Source of the DNA: Cerioporus squamosus
Taxonomy: Eukaryota > Basidiomycota > Agaricomycetes > Polyporales > Polyporaceae
DNA length: 13,657 bases
Reading direction: 5' to 3'
Assembly: GCA_022592435.1 (NCBI GenBank)
Contig: JABYQS010000769.1
Coordinates: forward strand, 1-13,657
Below the pieces are notes generated by a model, which did not search any database, had not been told where the DNA came from, and saw only the letters and a list, made by a program, of their open reading frames with translations. Made by a program: the position numbers and the translations under genes. This document shows positions 1 to 7,049 of this stretch, piece by piece; the stretch's first letter is position 1; each line of letters starts with the position of its first letter.

Positions 1-1149
1 GTCGAGGTACATGGAGCCCGAGCCGACCGCCAGGATGTAGCGGTCGTCTCCTAACCAGACGCGCTTCGGCTCCGGGAGCTCGCGGTAGGTCGAGAACTTG
101 CTGCGTTGCGAGGACATGTGTGCCGACGCACCGGAGTCGACAATCCAGCGCGAGAGGAGGCGGTCCTGGTTCGCCTGGATGGCGTCCGCGACGAAGATCC
201 GCAGGACCGGTTCCGGGCGGATGTTCGCGACCTTTGCGTTCAAGTCGCCGGACTTGTTCGCGTTTCCCGCGTCGTTCTTCTGCTTTGCCTCCAGCTCGGC
301 CTTGAGCTTGCGACACTCGTCCTTCTTGTGGCCGAGCTTCTTGCAATGCGCGCACTTCGGCTTGTCCTTCGAGTGCTTCTTGTCGCCCTTCGACTCCGAC
401 TTGGAACCGGGCTTGAAGGACGTCCGCGCCAAGAGAGCGGCGTGCTTCTCCTGGTTGTGAAGCATCTTCTCATGCTCGACGACGGACGCTACAACCTTAT
501 CGGTCGTGAGCGTCGTGTCAGAGGACATGAGGATCGCACGTAGAGTCGCGTAGGAAGGGGGAAGCGAGATCACCATCGCGATCGCGACAAGCGAATCGTC
601 GAGGTTCTGCCCGAGGGAGGAGAGGAGGTGCTTCTTGTGTAGCATCGCATCCAACTGGGGACGGAGCGGGGACTCATCGGAGAGCGTCTCGCGGAAGAGC
701 TCACCAATCAATGAAGCAACCGTCTGCTTACCCTTTCCCTCGTATGTCACCAGCAGCTTGTCCCACACGTCCTTCGCCGACGCCAGGTGCATCACGCCGT
801 TGAGCGGCTCGTCCTCGAGCGTGAGCGTGATTTGGGTCACGGCGTCCGCGTCTCGACTGAGCCAATCGGAGTAGCCGACGGGATCGACAGATTCGTCGGG
901 GGCGTTCTCTGTTCCTGAGACGATGTTCCATAGTCCGCGCGTCATGAGGACGCGGGAAATCCGGAACTTCCATGTCGAAAAATTTGACCCATCGTTCTTG
1001 AGGAACTGGATGTCGTGCAAACGGCTTGATCCCGTGCGTACCGTAGCTGTAGTAGCCGACGGCGAAACGGGGTTGGCTGTGGACGAAGCCGTGGTGGCCG
1101 TCGCCGCGGAAGCCTGCGCGTTTGGATCCGGAGTGGGTGTGGGTGACAT
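1..1149 (-). CDS. Copia Gag-Pol polyprotein, N-terminal 383 residues (partial)
   Basis: The frame opens at the ATG at 1149-1147 and stays open through 383 codons to the window edge. Residues 1 to about 43 are a low-complexity Ala/Thr/Pro/Ser leader. Residues about 44-250 match the copia-type Gag fold (UBN2/Retrotran_gag_2), with the typical 'LWNIVSG' stretch near residue 70 and helices ending in 'VVASVVEHEKML'. Residues about 250-265 are Lys/Ser-rich. A zinc knuckle follows with Cys266, Cys269, His274 and Cys279 (CX2CX4HX4C), which in this family binds RNA. The protease begins at 'RWIVDSGASAHM' with catalytic Asp338. Integrase and reverse transcriptase are expected beyond the edge. Gag would form virus-like particles in the cytoplasm and the protease would mature the polyprotein. 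The family call is secure; whether the element is active cannot be judged from a partial copy. Confidence 0.93.
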   Translation of the reverse strand, partial: MSPTPTPDPNAQASAATATTASSTANPVSPSATTATVRTGSSRLHDIQFLKNDGSNFSTWKFRISRVLMTRGLWNIVSGTENAPDESVDPVGYSDWLSRDADAVTQITLTLEDEPLNGVMHLASAKDVWDKLLVTYEGKGKQTVASLIGELFRETLSDESPLRPQLDAMLHKKHLLSSLGQNLDDSLVAIAMVISLPPSYATLRAILMSSDTTLTTDKVVASVVEHEKMLHNQEKHAALLARTSFKPGSKSESKGDKKHSKDKPKCAHCKKLGHKKDECRKLKAELEAKQKNDAGNANKSGDLNAKVANIRPEPVLRIFVADAIQANQDRLLSRWIVDSGASAHMSSQRSKFSTYRELPEPKRVWLGDDRYILAVGSGSMYLD

Positions 1150-1267
1150 GGAAAACAGCCGAAGAGCGTGTGACTAGGAAGCAGAGAGGGGAGCAGCGAA
1201 GGAACGAGGTAGGAGCGAGTGATATGAGCTGGGAGACTGAGTTTCTGTCGGTTAGAGCGTCCCGACA

Positions 1268-1279
1268 GGGCTCATAACC
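1268..1279 (-). promoter_or_regulatory. Retrotransposon primer-binding site, initiator Met-tRNA half-molecule type
   Basis: Immediately inside the LTR end the minus strand reads GGTTATGAGCCC. Its complement, GGGCTCATAACC, is the anticodon stem-loop of eukaryotic initiator tRNA-Met (GGG stem, CUCAUAA loop with the CAU anticodon). Copia-type elements such as Drosophila copia are known to prime reverse transcription from an initiator tRNA-Met cut in the anticodon region. The 12-base match, abutting the LTR, is seen directly. That the half-tRNA is the primer here is inferred from the family. Confidence 0.8.
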
Positions 1280-1579
1280 TGTTGTGAGTAGTGCGGCAGC
1301 GTCTAGAAGACAAGAATACTCAGTCTGTGCACGCAGTAGTGTGAACAGCTGAATGTATTACCTAGAAGACAAGAATACTGATACTAAGTCAGTACATGTC
1401 TCTAGGATAGGGATGGAACAAGCCTCACCTCAGTCTGTGCACGCAGTAGTGTGAACAGCTGAGGAGAGCGTAGCGAAAAACGTCCAAGGTGTACGGTACG
1501 CGATTATGTAAGCTAAGCTAGCGCTAATGAACGTCTACAGTAAGTCGATGTCCGATGACTCTCTACTCTACTTTCAACA
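1280..1579 (-). repeat. 5' long terminal repeat, 300 bp
   Basis: On the minus strand the segment starts TGTTGAAAG at 1579 and ends CTCACAACA at 1280, giving the inverted TGTTG...CAACA ends usual for copia LTRs. The 3' boundary is fixed by the primer-binding site that follows at once. The 5' boundary at 1579 is fixed by the terminal CAACA (plus strand) and by the point where homology to the intron-exon block near 4567 begins. The second LTR is not in the window, so the exact length is inferred. The LTR should hold the element's promoter and polyadenylation signal. I did not see a convincing TATA box. Confidence 0.8.
1319..1462 (-). repeat. 34-bp exact direct repeat inside the LTR
   Basis: Positions 1319-1352 and 1429-1462 are identical over 34 bases (core cagtctgtgcacgcagtagt) and include a CAGCTG palindrome near one end. 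A second 18-base motif, ctagaagacaagaatact, occurs at 1303-1320 and again at 1362-1379. In element sense the order is A, B, A, B, with the last A and B overlapping. The arrangement looks like an internal tandem duplication within the LTR. Duplicated enhancer-like modules are common in LTR promoters, but a regulatory role here is only inference. Confidence 0.85.
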
Positions 1580-1703
1580 ATTCTGACTGCTACTCTTTGT
1601 TGACTCTTTGAGTAGGTTACAATGTCGGCAGCCTCTCGTGGACGCACCCGACACCCTACGGGAACCTCGTACTCCAGCTCAACAGGTTCGGGATGGCGGA
1701 GAG
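1580..1703 (+). pseudogene. Truncated intron-exon block, paralogous to 4567-4663
   Basis: From 1581 the sequence resembles the end of the intron at 4539-4590 (ttctgactgctactc versus ttccgactactcctc), then a TAG acceptor at 1612-1614. Positions 1617-1672 match 4593-4648 at 48 of 56 bases. Similarity is picked up again at ggatggcggaga after an extra stretch of about 14 bases, which breaks any shared reading frame. The block begins one base after the LTR, so the donor side of this intron and the exon before it should lie on the far side of the retrotransposon. It is read as the surviving 3' scrap of a duplicated F-box locus. Confidence 0.65.
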
Positions 1704-2581
1704 GCCGTGAGCACTTGTCCGTTCTTAGGCTTTCCCTATCAGCGACCAACTACATACCCTCCTCCACCCCTAACATCGGCGACGCAATGCACACCTTATG
1801 TTGAATTCAGCTGCCGTTTCCAGTAACGTCCTCTCGCTGTCTTCGTGAGAGTCACTGCCAGTGTCCACATCCCTGCCCGAGGATGATCCCGTACTTCATT
1901 GCCTGAAAGCCGTCAACAGCCTCCATCTTCTCTGCTGTTTATTCGCTTCAGTCCAGTCTAACTGAGCGTGGACACAAACCAGAGGGTGTTCACTCCCTCT
2001 CTTAGAGTCGACCGAGGCGAGAAGGACCGCAAACAGATTGAGCCGGTGACACTGAGATGCTTCTTTGCGACGTGCCGGTCGAAATCCTGTGCGTGTTTGA
2101 AGACGATGAATGCTAGACTGTGCCTGCCAGTGGTAGTATCTCAGAGGACATGCGCGTACGATAACGAGCTATAACGAAGCCAAGGCAAACAGACGCCCGC
2201 ATGGGAAATTGCCAGCGCGACAAAGCGCGACGGAACGTTAACTCGAACTTGGTCCAGATCCGCATCCATCTCGGACTCTGTCAAAATTTTGAGCATTCCC
2301 TGGACCAATTCGCAACTTGTAAGTTAAATCTCTATCTGTACTAGTACATGCTCTGAGCTTACCACGTTTGCACAGTCCGACCGATATTCTCATTTCGACC
2401 AAGTTCGCCACCGACTCGTATTCGGACTTGGTTCAAGAGGTGCGAACCCCATAGCATCAACTGAGACAGAGGTCTGAATGCTGATGGAAGTTGACTCCAG
2501 GAGTTGTGCCGGTGTTGTCACATAGACAACTGGGATCGACATACGGAACTGGTGGAGACTCGGAGTGGACGCAGCACCAAG
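1704..2581. other. Intergenic stretch with decayed-gene traces
   Basis: No long open frame with convincing protein content is present. Two traces stand out. At 2057-2116 (+) a 19-residue frame beginning 'MLLCDVPVEIL' resembles the first helix of an F-box ('LPVEIL') before a stop. At 2319-2375 there is a canonical intron-like segment, described separately. The stretch lies between the retrotransposon-cut paralog block and the intact F-box gene, and may be the eroded body or upstream region of an F-box paralog. I see no RNA gene here. Confidence 0.4.
2319..2375 (+). other. Candidate 57-bp spliceosomal intron
   Basis: The segment opens with the strong donor GTAAGT and closes with TTTGCACAG. At 57 bp it matches the size of the introns in the arabinanase gene of this window. 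The flanking bases do not translate into a recognisable protein in any frame, so this may be an intron of a decayed gene, of a 5' untranslated region, or of a non-coding transcript. Confidence 0.35.
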
Positions 2582-2689
2582 GTATGCGAATTACGACAGT
2601 GTCACCGCGCCCTTACTGAAGGATTGAGTTCACTGTAGAGAGTACGAAGAGGAACGGTCACATATAGCTCTCACGTTGCCCCTTTACAG
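2582..2689 (+). other. Candidate 5'-UTR intron before the F-box start codon
   Basis: AAG|GTATGC at 2579-2587 could serve as donor, and CCCTTTACAG ending at 2689 is a strong pyrimidine-tract acceptor one base before the ATG at 2691. The 108-bp length is larger than the other introns here. An alternative is a direct promoter: a TATAG motif lies at about 2663, too close to the ATG for a normal 5' UTR. The acceptor-like sequence is clear; the donor choice is uncertain. Confidence 0.35.
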
Positions 2690-2690
2690 G

Positions 2691-4520
2691 ATGGACGATG
2701 CGCAGCCGCCCATATCCCAGCCCCACGACGGTACTACTCTCGGGACCCCCTTGCATGCCTCATACACGGCGGCACGTTCTATCTCTGACGCAGAGCGAGC
2801 CCTATCGGACATGTTGGAGCAGAGAGCCAACCTCGACAAACGCATATTGGAAACGAGCATGGTCATCAACGCCAGCCGGCTCGTCAACCGCCTCCCCGTT
2901 GAGCTCCTCGTCGCGATCTTCCGCTATGTTAACGGATATCTTCCGAAGCACAAGTACTCCGCCCCTTACCCCGCCTACATGGTGCGCAATCGGCCATGGT
3001 ACCCTATGATTGCCGTGTGTCGTCATTGGCACTCTGTCGTATGCGCGACGCCGATGCTTTGGCGGCTGTTATGCATCCTTCTCGAGACGAGTATTGAGCA
3101 CATGGAGCTCGTCCTCTCAAGATCCAAGGAGCTGCCCATCGAGGTCGAAATCTACTCTATTCGAAGAGTCGCGCCCTTCACAGATGTGCTCCTCGATTAC
3201 CGCGCCCGTATAGCCTCCTTTCACGTCCAAGACGTGCCTCGCAGTCAAGCTCCGCGTATCTATGAGCTAGTCCAGGCTATCATGCCCAACCTCCGTACCC
3301 TCAACATGTGGTTCAATCCCCTGCTCGCCGACCCGATGTCCGATGAGGATGAGGAAGAGGATGCCATTCCTATGGAGGAGGAGGAAGTGTTCATGCTCGA
3401 GCTCTCTCTTGGTTGTTACCCCCAACTTCGAGAGCTCTCTCTGCGGGGAGTTGGGCTTCAAGGACCCCTCCCATGGGGTTCGCATGGTCCATCTCCGCCG
3501 ATTCTTACGCATCTCGAGCTTCGCGACAGTACCTCCCCGGACTGCAACATCGCCGAGTTCGTCTGGTTCCTCAGAGACTGTCGTCACCTCCAATCCCTCA
3601 TTATCGTTCGTTTCCGACCGTTCGACGAGGACTTCGACACTTTCGCTGCGCTTGATGCCCTAGAGCCGCTACCAGTCGTTGCTCTCGCCCCGACGCTACA
3701 GCATCTGATGCTCGAGGACATCGACATGTACGTCGCACGTCTCCTCAGCGGTCTCATTGTGCCGGCATCGGCGGACATCTCCCTCACGAAGCTTATCACC
3801 ATGCGCGACCGCGACGAGCTACGATCGGCCTCAGAGTTGGTGGAAGAAGGGTTTCTCACCGTCCTTCCCGAGGACAGGTCGGGATTGCCGCTCTTCAACC
3901 ACATCACAGGCGTTCGCATTTGCATCTCAGAATACTCTGCTCATCTGATTGCTCATGCCGGCGAGCGCAGGATGTCCGTCACGATCACAGTCGATCCAGC
4001 CAGCGTCGTAACACTCAACCCCGACATGCAGAGCGATGTAGAGGAACTTGCGGCTGCAAACGACTCGATTACCGAGCTTACCGTCATGAACATCGGTGAC
4101 TTGAGGATCTGGAGCAGCGATCTGGCCGGGTTTTTATCCAGTCTACCGCAGCTGAAGACCCTCTCCGTGCTCAGCGTCTTTCCACCCCCCAGCGAAGGCC
4201 TAACGTCGCTTGAAGACGAACTAATGGAGACCTTAGGGCAGCCGAGCATCAGCAACGCCTGCTCGGCTCTCGAAGAGCTCAACTTCAACTGTCTTACGCC
4301 GGCCGGCGAGGAAGGCCTGATAGCCAATCTGGAGACGCTACTACGGCGGAGGAACAGTCAAGGTATGCGCCTGAGGCGCCTGCGTATCGAACTGGCTGGT
4401 CGGGGTCACAGCGTGAACCTGAGCGACGAGGCACGGACAGCCCGCGAGGCTCGGTTTCTGGACACCCTTCGGCCTCTGGTGGATGTCGTCGAGTGCGCGC
4501 ATGACACACTCATAGACTGA
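2691..4520 (+). CDS. F-box domain protein, 609 residues
   Basis: Single-exon frame from the ATG at 2691 to the TGA at 4518-4520. Residues about 32-56 (AERALSDMLEQRANLDKRI) form a short amphipathic helix of the kind that precedes the F-box in many agaricomycete F-box proteins. The F-box spans about residues 66-127: 'NRLPVELLVAIFRYV', a loop, then 'MIAVCRHWHSVVCATPMLW', which carries the conserved Cys-x-x-Trp and terminal Trp. The rest has scattered leucine-rich segments ('LRELSLRGVGL', 'LRRLRIELAG') without regular LRR spacing, and an acidic tract at about residues 216-233. F-box proteins bind Skp1 and present substrates to the SCF ubiquitin ligase; the substrate is unknown. The in-frame codon upstream at 2676 is TTG and is not used. 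A canonical intron lies 18 bases after the stop. Confidence 0.87.
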   Translation: MDDAQPPISQPHDGTTLGTPLHASYTAARSISDAERALSDMLEQRANLDKRILETSMVINASRLVNRLPVELLVAIFRYVNGYLPKHKYSAPYPAYMVRNRPWYPMIAVCRHWHSVVCATPMLWRLLCILLETSIEHMELVLSRSKELPIEVEIYSIRRVAPFTDVLLDYRARIASFHVQDVPRSQAPRIYELVQAIMPNLRTLNMWFNPLLADPMSDEDEEEDAIPMEEEEVFMLELSLGCYPQLRELSLRGVGLQGPLPWGSHGPSPPILTHLELRDSTSPDCNIAEFVWFLRDCRHLQSLIIVRFRPFDEDFDTFAALDALEPLPVVALAPTLQHLMLEDIDMYVARLLSGLIVPASADISLTKLITMRDRDELRSASELVEEGFLTVLPEDRSGLPLFNHITGVRICISEYSAHLIAHAGERRMSVTITVDPASVVTLNPDMQSDVEELAAANDSITELTVMNIGDLRIWSSDLAGFLSSLPQLKTLSVLSVFPPPSEGLTSLEDELMETLGQPSISNACSALEELNFNCLTPAGEEGLIANLETLLRRRNSQGMRLRRLRIELAGRGHSVNLSDEARTAREARFLDTLRPLVDVVECAHDTLID

Positions 4521-4538
4521 GAAGACTCGCATACACAC

Positions 4539-4590
4539 GTAAGTTCCCTCTTGTTGTTTGGGCATTGATTCCGACTACTCCTCTTCATAG
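4539..4590 (+). other. 52-bp intron after the F-box stop codon
   Basis: Donor GTAAGT at 4539-4544 and acceptor CTTCATAG ending at 4590 define a normal-sized basidiomycete intron. The F-box frame has already stopped at 4520, so this is either a 3'-UTR intron of that gene or the intron of a separate transcript that includes the exon at 4593-4931. The same intron end and exon start recur at 1581-1703, which argues that this is a real, duplicated gene structure and not chance. Confidence 0.6.
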
Positions 4591-4592
4591 GC

Positions 4593-4931
4593 TACATTGT
4601 CGGCAGCCTCTCGTGGACACGCCCAACACCCTACGAGAACCTTGCCCTTCTGGATGGCGGAGATCGCGTGGACGGCGTTGTGTGGCAGGTCTATATTGCG
4701 AGAGACCTCTGTGCTCGGCTCATGATGGCGCTCTCGATCCTGGAGGAGAAGCAGGTGCTATACTACGCGACAATAACCCCAGAGGTTGGTGTGGCGTTTT
4801 GCGGGACCGGATCGTGGGTGGGGCGCGGTGGCCACGATAACGACTGGTTGGACAGCAGGAGCAGGCATGCCACTCTTCCCGACGACTGCTTGTGCAGCAT
4901 AAGGTCTCTCGCTCGAATTCATGCATTGTAA
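4593..4931 (+). CDS. Unassigned coding-like exon, 112 codons to a stop
   Basis: After the acceptor at 4590 a frame starting 'YIVGSLSW' runs to TAA at 4929-4931. It contains 'MMALSILEEKQVLYYATI', 'EVGVAFCGTGSWVG' and 'DNDWLDSRSRHATLPDD', which read like protein more than chance translation, with many codons ending in G or C. The first ATG in frame is at 4668. I do not recognise the family. The first third is duplicated at 1615-1703, where the frame is broken by an insertion. Substitutions between the copies do not clearly favour one frame, so a coding role is not proven. It could be a 3' exon of a transcript overlapping the F-box gene, a small separate gene, or a relic. The alternative frame 4565-4840 looks less protein-like (Arg/Gly-rich). 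Confidence 0.35.
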   Translation, partial: YIVGSLSWTRPTPYENLALLDGGDRVDGVVWQVYIARDLCARLMMALSILEEKQVLYYATITPEVGVAFCGTGSWVGRGGHDNDWLDSRSRHATLPDDCLCSIRSLARIHAL

Positions 4932-4990
4932 CGTAGGCGGCGAGTGATATCAAGCAGCGTAAGTCCCGCGTTATACTATCCTTTACACTG

Positions 4991-5341
4991 ATGAACAGAC
5001 CGAGCCTTCCTCTCGAACTGTGGGACATGGTCATCGATTACCTACATGATGACAGACCCTCACTCATGCAAGACCGCCTCTACGTTCACTGTCGCGCCGG
5101 CCCTCAGTAGATCAGAGGCCCCTCCTGGAGACTTCACTACGGGTACGCTTTGAGTTCGTGTTGACCGAACTACGACCGTTGGCGGCGCGTGATGTTGTCT
5201 CTGAAGGGCGGAAGTTCTTGCGGACATATCATGAACGAGGCAGGCTGTCGGTATTCGAGCATAATCAGACCACAGGTACGTCTTTCATGACGAGTTTGTC
5301 ACGTAGCGGTGGCTAACTCTAGTTGATCTTTAGTGCTATAG
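4991..5341 (+). pseudogene. Chimeric F-box gene relic (N-terminal F-box joined to a C-terminal end)
   Basis: An ATG at 4991 opens 'MNRPSLPLELWDMVIDYLHD', an F-box first half closely resembling 'ELWDMIIDHLHD' of the F-box gene at 8760-10082. The match stops at about 5065, before the Cys-x-x-Trp half. In another frame, 5113-5275 encodes 'LETSLRVRFEFVLTEL' and 'GRKFLRTYHERGRLSVFEHN', which looks like the C-terminal end of an F-box protein. A plausible 58-bp intron (GTACGT at 5276, TTTAG ending 5333) follows, and splicing places TAG at 5339-5341. The frame change and the missing several hundred residues point to an internal deletion. Homology of the C-terminal part is judged by character only. 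Confidence 0.55.
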
Positions 5342-5654
5342 TGCTCGCGACACGAAGCTCCTTTTCCTTTCGGGAGCGGAGTGGATCCTCGAACGTTGGC
5401 CGACCGCCTCCAAGGGCCCGAGGCGCATGCAGGCGCATGCTATAGCGGCGAATGATCTCGCCTCAGCACGTTCCGTTACACTCGATCGCTGTGCCATGTC
5501 TATCGGTCATGTAATAACCTGTCGTCATATCTGAACCTCTCCCAATACTGTGCCAAATACACCTGAAGGAAAATACTTTCGACCATGCAGTCGTGCCAGC
5601 ATACATGTCCGCAGCGCAGGTAACACAAGATCACAAGCCGTCCTCCGTATCCCT
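5342..5654. other. Intergenic stretch, downstream side of the arabinanase gene
   Basis: No gene is seen. It contains an exact 10-bp tandem repeat (aggcgcatgc at 5421-5430 and 5431-5440) and a twofold 'gctatag' at 5335 and about 5439. It should hold the 3' end of the arabinanase transcript, which enters from the right on the minus strand, but no distinctive terminator or polyadenylation motif was seen. Confidence 0.4.
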
Positions 5655-6936
5655 TCAGCTTACTACGACCGGCCAGCCCGACGAGAAGTCGAGATAGTTG
5701 ATGCCGAGGTACGACGGGCCGCCGAACGCATCGTTGGGGACATAGTGGTACACGATGATGTCGCGCCCGCTGACGGGGTCATGGTAGATGCTCTGGCCGC
5801 CGGGCGCATAGATGTTGTCGTGCGAGCCGAGCACGAGCGTGCCTGTCGGCGGGTCCAGGTTGAGCGTGATGTCGTTGCCGGCCTGGCCGTAAAAGGGCCC
5901 GTTGACGGACGTGCCGCGCCCGACGAGAACCTTGTACTCCTTCCCGGCTGCGGGGCGCGTCGTCGCGCCGTTGAGGGGCGTGATGCCGTCAGAGAAGAAC
6001 ATGAAGTAGTATTGCGAGCTGGGCGGCTTGTAGAGGAAGCCGCCCTCCGCCGGGCGGCCGCTGTAGCCTGCCAGGTGAGTGCCCGGAGGAGGCTGTCATG
6101 GCAAGGCGTAAGCAGCAGTACAGAGCGGAAATGTTTGAGGAAGACGTACAGCAGACGCGGTGGAAGCGTTGAGGAGTGGGATCTGGAAGATTCCGTCCCA
6201 GTACGAGCCAAACTGCAGCCAGATACCGTTGTTGTCGATGACATTCGCGTCGACTACGTATCCCTGTCGCATCAGCCTGCTGCCTACGACGAAGTACGGA
6301 GGATGCAGAGAGTAGCACTCACTGGCGTTGTAGATGGCTCCGGTAGACGAAGTGATGACCGCGCCCCAATCGGTCCAGGTACCGGGCTCCATGGTCCAGC
6401 TGGTCGCGAGCCCGATGGCAGAGTTCTGGGTGCCGATCGAGGAGACGGAGTAGTAGAGGACATAGGCGTTGTAGAGGATGTTGATGTCGGGAGCCCACAA
6501 ATTGCAGTTGCCCGCAATGTTGATGATGGAGCAGTTAGGGAGGACGGAACCGTCGCGCGTCCACGGCCTGAGAACAGAAGTGAGCGTCCAAGACTTCCAG
6601 TCGCGGGGTGACAAGTCATGCTCACCCGCTCAGAGAGGTCGAGGTGAAGATCTTGATACCCTCGTCTGTGGAGAAAACGAAGTATTTCTGCGACGTCGTG
6701 ATAAGTAACTGAAACGCGTGCTTACGGACTGAAGTTTGAACATACCCCAAGGCTCGGATTGTACATGATCGCCGGATCGCGAACCACGACTGACGCTGCG
6801 GAGGAAAGGTGGAGTCAACAGAACTGCCGCAACCGTTCCACGCGGTACCGAGAGACTCACAACCACCCGGCAGAGGGTTCGGAGTCGCGAACACAAGCGA
6901 GACAAGCGAGACGAGAGAGGCGAGGATGCTGAACAT
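5655..6936 (-). CDS. Secreted GH43-type endo-1,5-alpha-L-arabinanase, six exons, 324 residues
   Basis: Exons on the minus strand: 6936-6861, 6795-6746, 6687-6626, 6567-6323, 6253-6150, 6092-5655. Introns are 65, 58, 58, 69 and 57 bp with GTGAGT, GTATGT, GTGAGC, GTGAGT and GTACGT donors and CAG, CAG, CAG, TAG and CAG acceptors. All joins keep frame. Residues 1-17 (MFSILASLVSLVSLVFA) are a signal peptide. The five-bladed propeller domain fills the rest. Predicted catalytic residues are Asp32 in 'VVVRDPAIMY' (base), Asp146 in 'NAIDANV' (pKa modulator) and Glu195 in 'GRPAEGGFLY' (acid). 'NLWAPDI' and 'GGQSIYHDP' are further family signatures. The enzyme would hydrolyse alpha-1,5-arabinan of pectin outside the cell. 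The length fits single-domain members, with no carbohydrate-binding module. An upstream in-frame ATG at 6972 would bury the signal peptide; the paralog at 13220 also starts directly at its signal peptide. Exact subfamily is inferred. Confidence 0.92.
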
Positions 6937-7034
6937 GATGTAGGAGATGCGGATGTGGAGCAGAAGCAGCACCTCGACGAGCAGCCGACTCGGTGCTCGG
7001 TCTACCGTCTAGCACAAGGTCAGCGCATCTGGGT

Positions 7035-7041
7035 TCTTATA
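7035..7041 (-). promoter_or_regulatory. TATA-like box of the arabinanase gene
   Basis: On the minus strand GGTATAAGAACC occurs with TATAAGA at 7041-7035, about 100 bases before the ATG at 6936. The second arabinanase copy has TATAAGG about 65-70 bases before its ATG, so the motif is kept between the duplicates. Confidence 0.5.
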
Positions 7042-7049
7042 CCTTGAGT

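Larger units (their letters stand above)
1..1579 (-). mobile_element. Ty1/copia-type LTR retrotransposon, 5' part (runs off left edge)
   Basis: Read on the minus strand, the order is 5' LTR (1579 to 1280), primer-binding site directly adjacent (from 1279), a leader of about 120 bases, then an open Gag-protease frame from 1149 to the window edge. This order, the CX2CX4HX4C zinc knuckle and the DSGAS aspartic protease motif are the standard 5' half of a Ty1/copia element. Integrase, reverse transcriptase, RNase H and the 3' LTR would lie to the left of the window. The visible reading frame has no stop or frameshift, which suggests a fairly young insertion. The flank at 1580-1584 (attct) is the candidate target-site duplication; the partner copy is outside the window. 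Confidence 0.93.

Noticed and set aside
98..1177. Plus-strand open frames of up to 145 codons
   Set aside because: All are antisense to the copia Gag-protease frame, which is open throughout and carries clear motifs.
2676..2690. Start of the first F-box protein at the TTG codon at 2676
   Set aside because: A eukaryotic gene is expected to start at ATG; the bases 2680-2689 look like a splice acceptor or leader, and the ATG at 2691 follows at once.
4959..4998. 40-bp intron (GTAAGT to AACAG) ahead of the F-box relic
   Set aside because: Shorter than every other intron here, and it would remove the ATG of the F-box fragment; kept only as a remote alternative.
5550..6611. 353-codon open frame on the plus strand
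   Set aside because: It lies antisense to the arabinanase exons and introns, has Arg/Val/Ala-rich composition and no domain. It is the usual antisense opening caused by GC-rich third positions.
6937..6972. Arabinanase start at the upstream ATG at 6972
   Set aside because: It would put twelve extra residues before a complete signal peptide, and the paralog begins directly at its signal peptide.
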